Below, piece by piece: positions 34,248 to 40,702 of a stretch of 64,000 bases of DNA. The stretch is from positions 186,001-250,000 of the forward strand of contig CAWKND010000003.1 in NCBI GenBank assembly GCA_963850915.1. Reading direction: 5' to 3'. A program made the translations under genes and the position numbers. Position 1 is the first letter of the stretch. Each line of letters begins with the position of its first letter. This DNA comes from CAVTWH01 sp963850915 (GTDB lineage: Bacteria; Actinomycetota; Actinomycetes; Mycobacteriales; Micromonosporaceae). The notes under the pieces were generated by a model, which worked only from the letters and a program-made list of their open reading frames with translations, was not told the origin of the DNA and made no database searches.

Positions 34248-35309
34248 GAGCCTGGTCAATATGGGTTCAGGTGGTGAGTGCCGGTAGTGTGCCGTTGCTT
34301 TGGTATCGGGCGAGGCGTCGGGTCATGATGATGATCATGGACCATTGGACCATTGCTGCGTGGTGTTGCGGGAGTCGTTCGTAGTCGCGGACGGTGCGCC
34401 GGGATCGGTTGATCCAGGAGAAGCTGCGTTCGACGGCCCAGCGGCGGTGGTGGACGACGAAGGTGGTCTGGCCGGTGAGTTTGCGGATGATCTGCACGGT
34501 CAGGCCCCAGGTCGCGGCCCAGTCGACGAGTTTGCCTTGGTAGCCGGAGTCGGCCCAGATCATGGTGATGCTGGGGAAACACTGCCGGATCGCCCAGATC
34601 AGGGTCCGGCCGCCGTCGCGGTCCTGGACATGGGCGCCGGTGACGAGGATGGCGAGGAGCAGGCCGGTGGTGTCGACGATGATGTGGCGTTTACGGCCAT
34701 TGACGTTCTTACCCGCATCGTAGCCACGGCTGTCCCGTCCGACGGTTTCCGCGCCGCGGATGGATTGGGAGTCGATCAGCCCGGCGGTGGGCTGCGGGTG
34801 GCGGCCTTCGGCGATGCGGACCTGTTCGCGGATGGCGGCGTGGATCCGGTCGAGGGTCCCGTCCGGGGTCCACACCGTGAAGTAGTGCATGACCAGGCTG
34901 CGGGGCGGGAAATCGATCGGCAGAGCCCGCCAGACGCAGCCGTTGTGGTCCAGGTAGCGGATCGCGTCGACGAGGTCCCGACGCGGGTAGGTGACCGGCC
35001 GGCCACCGCGGCCGGCCGGTGGACCACCGACCGGGACTAGCGGGGCCAGGATCTCCCACTCGGTGTCACTGGTGTCCGACGGATACGCCCGCCGTCGGTC
35101 CGTGCCCAGATGGGCACGGACCGACGCCGGGGTGGTGCTGGCGGGGTTCGCAGCGATCAGGTACAAAGACATGGACAGGCCTTCGTGCGGATGGAACGGC
35201 TTCGACACCAATCCATGTACGCGAAGGCCTTTCGCATGTCACGACGCCACGCCGAGATCACGTCCGCACCGGACAGCCACACCACCCCACACCCATATTG
35301 ACCAGGGTC
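34248..35309 (-). mobile_element. IS5-family (IS427-like) insertion sequence, 1062 bp
   Basis: Ends GAGCCTGGTCAATATGGGT (34248 onward) and, on the minus strand from 35309, GACCCTGGTCAATATGGGT differ at one position in 19. The element is flanked by TAA on both sides (34245-34247 and 35310-35312), the T-N-A type of target duplication usual for this group. The internal transposase is intact, so insertion is probably recent. Confidence 0.9.
34267..35172 (-). CDS. IS5-family transposase
   Basis: About 301 residues from ATG 35172 (GTG 35211 is an alternative). N-terminal DUF4096-type domain: YPSDTSDTEWEILAPLVPVG, YLDHNGCVWRALPIDFPPRS, WTPDGTLDRIHAAIREQV. DDE core: Asp in TAGLIDSQSIRGAETVG, Asp in SITMIWADSGYQGKLVD, and Glu in HHRRWAVERSFSWINRSRR (the Y-x2-R-x3-E-like region as R-x-x-x-E). 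The frame is uninterrupted, so the element is probably functional. It runs leftward, opposite to the gene it disrupts. Confidence 0.94.
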   Translation of the reverse strand: MSLYLIAANPASTTPASVRAHLGTDRRRAYPSDTSDTEWEILAPLVPVGGPPAGRGGRPVTYPRRDLVDAIRYLDHNGCVWRALPIDFPPRSLVMHYFTVWTPDGTLDRIHAAIREQVRIAEGRHPQPTAGLIDSQSIRGAETVGRDSRGYDAGKNVNGRKRHIIVDTTGLLLAILVTGAHVQDRDGGRTLIWAIRQCFPSITMIWADSGYQGKLVDWAATWGLTVQIIRKLTGQTTFVVHHRRWAVERSFSWINRSRRTVRDYERLPQHHAAMVQWSMIIIMTRRLARYQSNGTLPALTT

Positions 35310-35521
35310 TAAGGCAGGTAGCGGTGTACGGACTACCAGCGAGGAAGCTCATCACCAGCGCGATAGATTCCCTGGATGGTTGACTCCCCAACGTTAGTTT
35401 CGGATGTCGTCCGACTTTGGCGATCTCGACATGGTCACCGTGCGGTCGGGCGCCCGCTGCGCCCTTCGTCGATCAAGTTGCATCGATAGCCACTGAGCGC
35501 TGTTAGGGTACGGGCAGCGGC

Positions 35522-35698
35522 GTGAGTGCGCCTCAGCATCAGGGCATCTGGGTCCGGATCTCGCCTGGCGTCCAGTTCGTCGAGCGGTCAAAGGGCGGCG
35601 ACCTGGCCGGGGAGCCTGCCGCTCCTGACGGTGAGGAGTACGTGTCTCGGTCTCGAACTGAAGAGGCCAAGCTTGAACGTCGGTGTTGCTGCTGGTGA
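35522..35698 (+). CDS. possible 58-residue protein
   Basis: An open frame from GTG 35522 to TGA 35698 reads VSAPQHQGIWVRISPGVQFV and then ERSKGGDLAGEPAAPDGEEY, with a Cys-rich end (RRCCCW). It has no good ribosome binding site and no known family. It is listed because the surrounding 400 bases hold nothing else. Confidence 0.18.
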   Translation: MSAPQHQGIWVRISPGVQFVERSKGGDLAGEPAAPDGEEYVSRSRTEEAKLERRCCCW

Positions 35699-35812
35699 GG
35701 CTGGGCGTCGGTAGAGTCGCACGCCGTGGGAGATTCACCGTTCGTTTGAGCAGGTCACCGCCCGACCAACCCGGGGTAGCGCCCCAAACGCCAAGCTGGG
35801 TAACGTTCCAGC

Positions 35813-36385
35813 GTGCCCAGCCGCTTGTCGATCACCCTGAACGCCCGACTCCGACCACTGGACCGTGGCAACAGGTACGAAGATCCCCTGCAGAAGACCC
35901 TCGACGCCACAGCCCCGGGCAGCCGCATCACCGGCGGCGGCACTCTGTTGACCGCTGACCACGAGCCCGCCTACAGCGACATCGACCTGGATGTCGAAGG
36001 TGACGCCGAAATGGTGCTGCGGTTGGCTATTGCCACGCTCGAGGAAGCCGGCGCACCGAAGGGCTCGCGGGCACGGTTGGACGACGCCGAACCAGTTCCA
36101 TTCGGAACAGCTGAAGGGCTCGCGGTCTACCTCAACGGCACGGACCTACCCGACCAGACATACGCCACCAGCAACATCAACGACCTCATAGCCGCACTGC
36201 TCGAACGCCTCGGTGCGGACGGACACATGCAGTCCTGGTGGCAAGGCCCACGCGAGACAGCGCTCTACCTATACGGGCCGTCGGCCAGCCGCATCGCCGA
36301 TGCGATCGCCGAGGTACTGACCCGCTTCCCGCTCGCCGAACGGTGCAGAGTCGTTCCCCTTGAACTCGTCCTGCCCCACCGTTGA
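35813..36385 (+). CDS. conserved-looking protein of unknown function
   Basis: About 190 residues from GTG 35813. The sequence has an alpha/beta pattern: GSRITGGGTLLTADHEPAYS, DIDLDVEGDAEMVLRLAIAT, then EEAGAPKGSRARLDDAEPVP, FGTAEGLAVYLNGTDLPDQT and ETALYLYGPSASRIADAIAE. The GAPKGS turn and paired domains resemble small immunity-type or toxin-partner proteins in actinomycete arrays, but I cannot name a family. There is no membrane segment. It sits in the younger island with other immunity-like remnants. Confidence 0.6.
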   Translation: MPSRLSITLNARLRPLDRGNRYEDPLQKTLDATAPGSRITGGGTLLTADHEPAYSDIDLDVEGDAEMVLRLAIATLEEAGAPKGSRARLDDAEPVPFGTAEGLAVYLNGTDLPDQTYATSNINDLIAALLERLGADGHMQSWWQGPRETALYLYGPSASRIADAIAEVLTRFPLAERCRVVPLELVLPHR

Positions 36386-36468
36386 TCCGCCCTGCCCGCG
36401 GCCGTCCCGACACGCGTTAATTGCGTGACTCGTCCAGCGCACGATCGGCGGCATGAGAGTATGCGCTC

Positions 36469-36871
36469 GTGCCGATCGAGCCGAGGCGTCCGCCCCTGCC
36501 GGCCAATGATGCCGAGGCGGAGCTTCCCACGCCCGAGGAATTGCTGGGATTGCTGTCGCAGGGGCTGCATCGTGCCCGCCGTGTGCGCGTCTTCGACCGC
36601 AGAGGCAAGATCGAACCGGGTCGAAAGCGCCGCGACAGCGGACCGGCGTCATTGCTCGCTGACCTGACCGACCCGGATACGCTGGCGGGACTGGTTAGCG
36701 CGCTCAGGTGCGCAAGGACCCGAGATAGTGCACTGGATGACCTGGCTCGACCTATGGTTAGAGTTCGCTGACGACCACGGACTGCGGCTGGCTACCTTGG
36801 GGCTGCTCAGCCCAGACTGGTTAAGCTGGGACCCGCACGGAGACATACAGCTGTCCACGCCGAGTCGCTGA
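36469..36871 (+). pseudogene. frameshifted small protein
   Basis: From GTG 36469 the protein reads PTPEELLGLLSQGLHRARRV then DSGPASLLADLTDPDTLAGL and loses frame near 36712. The next frame continues PEIVHWMTWLDLWLEFADDH and LRLATLGLLSPDWLSWDPHG to TGA 36871. The joined protein would be about 133 residues and looks natural. No family recognised. Confidence 0.5.
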
Positions 36872-37649
36872 CTGCCTGGTTGACGAAGCACTCGCCGCAG
36901 TAGATATGGCGACCGTGACAGTCGAGTTCATCGACCTGTGACCACCGCCAAGAACAGCGTCAACGCACTATCAGCGGCAGATAAGGATGTTGGCTGATGA
37001 CTGCTGGAGTTGGTAGGCGAGGCTGTGGTGTGCTGAACACACTGTATATTTAGGGCGGGCATAGACGATAGGCGGAGACGATAACACTTCTCGGCGAGGG
37101 AACATATCTGGCGCTGAACGCTGCGGTGCGCACGACGAAGCAGGAGGGCAGGGCAGAGATAGGCAGTGAAGTGCTGTTGCGCGCTGTACAGATAGCGCGC
37201 GGAAGGCTGTGCAGAAGATAGGGTTTGCGCTCTACGAGGTAAGGAACTGGTAGAGCAGCAGGAAGAGCAGAATGGCGCGGACAAGGAGACAGAGTAGCTG
37301 AGGGTAAGGCAGCGTTGCGGGAAACAAATTGGGTAGGCTAAAGGTACACATTGCAGGTGGAGAAGCAGTGGTAGTAGTAGGAGGCGCTGCAGTGGAGCGC
37401 TGCGAAACGCGCGTGTGTGGACGGCGCGATTGCAGACGAGAGCAGCTCGGACTGCCGCACTCTGGTGTTCGCACCTGATGATCAGTCTTCTCAGTGAGGC
37501 GCAGCGCGCGATAGACCTTGTACAGCACGCCGGTAGACGCGCGGCAGTCATCGGGCACCTGAGCGCGGACCGGCTGACAGGACTAAGAGCACTCACTGGA
37601 CGCGCAGCGCGAACTGGATGCGCGGCCTGGGAATATAGCAGGAACTACG
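36872..37649. other. compositionally odd, gene-poor stretch
   Basis: From about 36960 the DNA is noticeably AT-richer than the rest and purine-rich on the plus strand (GATAGG, GGAGAC, AGCAGGAAGAGCAGAATGG), with frequent stop codons in all plus frames. The long minus-strand frame across 36928-37596 is open because of the strand bias, and its Ser/Cys/Leu-rich peptide looks like no known protein. Near 37480-37600 a plus-strand fragment SLLSEAQRAIDLVQHAGRRA resembles the first half of a Clp N-domain. I see no other gene. Confidence 0.4.
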
Positions 37650-37964
37650 GTGGCTGCTACGCGAGCTGTACCACTCGCTGCGCAGGTATATGAACGGGAC
37701 GCTGAACACGGAGCAGATGCTGCTTTGATAGAGCTGGAGGATAACAGGCAGTGCATACGCCTCGGCCACGACCAGGTGGATCCGCGACATCTGATATTGG
37801 CGATAGCAGGCATAGACGAGCATCTGCGAATGGAGGAAACTGACCGAAGCGCGCAGGTGGTGCCCCGCAACCACTGCGGAGCGATCCTGCGCGGTGTCGG
37901 CATTGACTACCGCACGCTCCTCGCTCATGCGCACCGTATCGGAGCCCTGCAGTTGCCGGTCTAA
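37650..37964 (+). CDS. Clp N-terminal-domain-like protein, probably partial
   Basis: About 104 residues from GTG 37650. The stretch ALIELEDNRQCIRLGHDQVD followed by PRHLILAIAG and, later, AILRGVGIDYRTLLAHAHRI matches the helical Clp_N repeat (the 'A...A..LGH..V...HLLLAL' pattern). That repeat is used as substrate or adaptor docking by ClpC and by stand-alone actinomycete proteins. Only about one repeat is clear; a possible earlier repeat lies upstream in another frame. Base composition is unlike its neighbours. Its stop codon is immediately followed, in the same frame, by the membrane-protein fragment, showing a rearrangement joint. Confidence 0.45.
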   Translation: MAATRAVPLAAQVYERDAEHGADAALIELEDNRQCIRLGHDQVDPRHLILAIAGIDEHLRMEETDRSAQVVPRNHCGAILRGVGIDYRTLLAHAHRIGALQLPV

Positions 37965-38255
37965 GACTCGGAATTGGGCGGCATGTTCCTGGTGGCGAGG
38001 CTGATCTGGGTGCGGCATCGAACCGCGAGCTCGGTAGCGGCCGCGACGGGCACGCTGTTGATCTTGGATGCTTGGTTCGACTACATGTCGGCCATGCCGA
38101 AACTGGAATGCCTTGAAGCGTGGGTAATGGCTCTCTTCGCGGAGCTGCCGCTCGGGGTCCTGATGCTCTGGGTGGCTTGGCGCGCGCTGGACTGGGCGGG
38201 TCCGGCGGGGGAGGCCAATCAGGCGATGTGGGTCGAACCAGCCGAACGCGCCTAG
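37965..38255 (+). pseudogene. truncated paralogue of the membrane protein at 10102
   Basis: About 95 residues (from GACTCG at 37965) cover the second half of the four-span protein encoded at 10102-10596. Shared landmarks are ATGTLLILDAWFDYMSAMP (there LLLVDAWFDVTSAAP) and EAWVMALFAELPLGVLMLWV (there ATAIVMAVFAEIPIALV). The first two spans are missing and similarity begins exactly after the Clp-like gene's TAA. An ATG at 37983 could start a shorter product. It is listed as a fragment. Confidence 0.6.
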
Positions 38256-38514
38256 CCTTCTCGGCGGCCATCGCTTGCCGGGGTGGATGTCAACGGTGAG
38301 CACGTTGTCCGGGTGGATGAAGGCCAGCGCGGTCCGAGGCGCTCTGCTGGTCGTCCTGTGTCCCGTAGGGCACTGGATGTGCAACGCCAGGCCGCGACCC
38401 TGCGCATGATCACCGACAGGCGCTCGCGACATCGAAAGCCCAGAACGACGCCTTGATCAACGCCTAGCGAAAGAGCGAAGCTAGTCGTGCGCCAGGACCT
38501 GGACCTGCGACCCT

Positions 38515-38900
38515 TTGACGCCCAGGACGTCGGGTCAAGCGTCGGCATACTCGTCCCTGACAGCACTCGCCGCCAGCCTCGGACTGAGCGGCCGCGTACT
38601 GCGCTACCGGCTACTGCACGTCGCCGCCCGAATCACCACCCGCGGCCGACGCACCCAGCTACGCATCGCCCAGAACTGGCCCTGGACAACAGATTTCGTC
38701 CGCAGCGTTCGAAGCACTAGCCGTTCTGCCACGACCAATCACCTGACACCGCACCATCCGGCCCAACCAGCCCACCACGGAGGTACCCGGCCACCGCGCC
38801 GGACCAGCAGCCTGCCCACCAACCAGGCCACCCACAGAAAGATCAACAACACTCAGCCGAGCACATGATCAACCACCAATGAAAGACCGAGGTTAGTGTC
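38515..38900 (+). pseudogene. IS1380-family transposase C-terminal remnant
   Basis: VLRYRLLHVAARITTRGRRT followed by LRIAQNWPWTTDF is the conserved C-terminal stretch of IS1380 transposases. The frame shifts soon after and the coding end is degraded. The outer end of the element is probably AAAGACCGAGGTTAGTGTC at 38882-38900, a sequence also found at 24729-24748. The DDE core is absent. Confidence 0.65.
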
Positions 38901-38960
38901 AGCCGGCGCCGCCGTTGTCGGTATGAATGACCGCAACAGCCGCGAGGTGTGAGGGGCAGC

Positions 38961-39688
38961 ATGAGCGACCCAGAATTGGGCGGGACCATCGGAGCCAGCG
39001 CCGCCGTCGGAAGCATTGTGGCCGCAGCTTTGACTGCTGTGGTGGACCACAGTCTCGGCCCCGGGACGGGTGTGGTGCCTGCCGCCTTCGTGGGCGCGGC
39101 AGTCGAGGAGTTTGTTCGGGTACGTCACGCCGATTGGCTCCGCCGGGGCCAACAGCTCGTCTCTGTGTCGGCCACTGAGGCGCGGATGTCTCGCCGGACG
39201 AACTCTTGGCGCTGCTGACAGACGACGAACGAAAGCGAGAGTTGCTTGCTACGGCGGTGCAGGAGGCGCTGAGAGCGGTGGAGGGCAGGCAGATACGCGC
39301 GCTCGCGCGCGCCCTTGCAACTGGAGCCCTGACAACGGATCCGGCGGTGGTTGACGATGCGACCATCGTGGCCGAAACCGTGGGTCAGCTCCGAGCCCCT
39401 CATTGGAGATTGATCATCGTGCTGGGCCGCCCCTCACCCATGGGTGGACTTGACCCAGGTATCGAGCGGATATTTCAAGCGCACCGCCGTGCATGGCTGA
39501 GGTCGGAGATCGTTGCAGAAGACGCGGGGCTTACCACGACCGTGGATTCCTTGCTGGGGAGGCTCGCGAGCCTTGGTATGGCACGAGACTCCGCGCTCGG
39601 AACCGTTGGGTACCAAGCGCGTTGGGCGTTGACCGAGTTCGGCACGGTATGCGCTCGATACATGCAGACGCTCAGCGAGGACGAGTAA
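38961..39688 (+). pseudogene. frameshifted protein with hydrophobic N-terminal segment
   Basis: ATG 38961 follows GAGGGG. The first part, ELGGTIGASAAVGSIVAAAL then TAVVDHSLGPGTGVVPAAFV and RRGQQLVSVSATEA, shifts frame near 39180. It continues VSPDELLALLTDDERKRELL, AVQEALRAVEGRQIRALARA, ETVGQLRAPHWRLIIVLGRP and SALGTVGYQARWALTEFGTV to 39688. Joined, it is about 242 residues. The C-terminal third looks like a winged helix, and the whole resembles DUF4393-type membrane-associated proteins loosely. It may be one intact gene with a base error. Function unknown. Confidence 0.5.
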
Positions 39689-39843
39689 CAAGTTTGGAAG
39701 GCCGTGCGAGCGCTGAGCCGTCGGTCCGGATTGCCTGTACCGCCGCTCGGTCGGCCGACCGCTCGTGCCCATTCGTGACCTTCTGCGGCACCGGCTAATG
39801 GCACGCCAATGGCACCTTCGATCTTGGTGGGTGTGGTGTCGAT

Positions 39844-39952
39844 ACGGCTGGTGCGGGCGCGGGCCGCAAGGCCTGACGGCTTGCCCGACCGGCTGGCGCC
39901 GAAGGCAGAAGCCGGTCGGGCGCGAAGCGCCCGTCGAAGGCCGGCCGGCGCC
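39844..39952. repeat. 109-bp structured repeat, copy B
   Basis: Counterpart of 32871-32979. Main stem GCCCGACCGGCT (39883-39894) with AGCCGGTCGGGC (39910-39921), then GGGCGC-GAA-GCGCCC (near 39918-39932), then a GGCCGGCCGGCGCC tail. It lies 10 bases before the long att repeat. Stem pairs differing from copy A are changed on both strands. Confidence 0.7.
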
Positions 39953-39962
39953 GCAGAAGCGG

Positions 39963-40366
39963 ATGTCTGTCAACCGACCTGAGCGGATTCGTGATCATCA
40001 TCGATGAAACGCGCAGGTACACCACGCCCGGTGGCTGCGACGAACGGCTCTCGATCGACCACAGGGCGCGTAGGACGTTGCAAACGCACCGCTCGCCGAC
40101 ACGTGGCTCAAGACCCCCGAACCCGCCGATGAAAGGGACTCGCCGGCACCCGGCGGCACCAAGTCGAGTGCCGGACTGCGCACCGCAACCAGGAGCTACG
40201 CGACACTCAGAGCACCATCGGAGCACCACTGTTCCACTATCTAGGATTTCGGCGACTCCGCCCGCAAACAATCAAGGCCGCCAGCCCGCGTTTCCGCAGG
40301 TCACGGCCTTGATGAGGAGTGCGCCCGAAGGGACTCGAACCCCCAACCTTCTGATCCGTAGTCAGA
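39963..40366 (-). repeat. tRNA-Arg att copy 3 (contains the intact tRNA end)
   Basis: Repeats 21469-21869 with scattered differences, beginning ATGTCTGTCAACCGACCTGA. It includes a GAGCACCAT/GAGCACCAC pair near 40208-40230. Here the repeat runs into the complete tRNA-Arg(ACG) gene, so this is the chromosome-proximal boundary of the island array. Confidence 0.85.
40273..40311 (-). terminator. tRNA-Arg downstream hairpin
   Basis: CAAGGCCG (40273-40280) and CGGCCTTG (40304-40311) bracket an imperfectly paired inner stem just 3' of tRNA-Arg on the minus strand. The same hairpin is carried by the two other att copies. Confidence 0.65.
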
Positions 40367-40392
40367 TGCTCTATCCGTTGAGCTACGGGCGC
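40320..40392 (-). tRNA. tRNA-Arg(ACG)
   Basis: On the minus strand the acceptor stem GCGCCCG pairs with CGGGCGC. The D arm GCTCAACGGATAGAGC, the anticodon stem-loop TCTGA-CTACGGA-TCAGA (anticodon ACG) and the T arm GGGGGTTCGAGTCCCTT are all present. The discriminator is A and CCA is not encoded. It is the integration target of the islands to its left. Confidence 0.95.
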
Positions 40393-40426
40393 AGGTGCTT
40401 GCCCAGTGTACAGACCGGGTGAAGCG

Positions 40427-40517
40427 CGGAGGCTCCGGGATTCGAACCCGGGAGGGGCTTTAAGACCCCAACCGCATTAGCAGTGCGGCGCCATAGACCG
40501 AACTAGGCGAAGCCTCC
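40427..40517 (-). tRNA. tRNA-Ser(GCT)
   Basis: Acceptor stem GGAGGCT/AGCCTCC, anticodon stem-loop CCGCA-CTGCTAA-TGCGG (anticodon GCT), a long variable arm GGGGTCTTAAAGCCCC, and T arm CCGGGTTCGAATCCCGG on the minus strand. It is 35 bases upstream of tRNA-Arg in the same orientation, so the two are probably co-transcribed. Confidence 0.95.
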
Positions 40518-40702
40518 CTGGGTGGCCCCGAGGGGACACCGCCGGTCGAGGATACAGGCACGGCGGCGGGGTGGGCAAAAGCATACCGGGGGTACGGCCA
40601 TGGCGTCCGTTTTGTCCGGACGGTTCCCGGGTACGCCCGTGGTCGACGCGCGCCCGAGCAGCACGGAAAGCGAGTGTCCCAGTCGATGACTAGGCTCCGG
40701 TC

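Larger units (their letters stand above)
34171..35397 (+). pseudogene. small membrane protein split by IS5
   Basis: From GTG 34171 the plus strand reads SHALREIGGGLLFAAGLLLV then ARGAK, where the IS5 element begins at 34248. Removing 34248-35309 and one copy of the TAA target duplication restores an open frame through KAGSGVRTTSEEAHHQRDRF to TAG 35395-35397. That is about 54 residues with one membrane span. No family known. The precise restoration supports both the gene and the IS boundaries. Confidence 0.55.

Noticed and set aside
34300..35040. Plus-strand frame within the IS5 element
   Set aside because: Antisense to an intact DDE transposase and without any domain.
36928..37596. Minus-strand 222-codon frame as a gene
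   Set aside because: Ser/Cys/Leu-rich sequence with no start signal in a purine-skewed region; open by base bias, not by evident selection.
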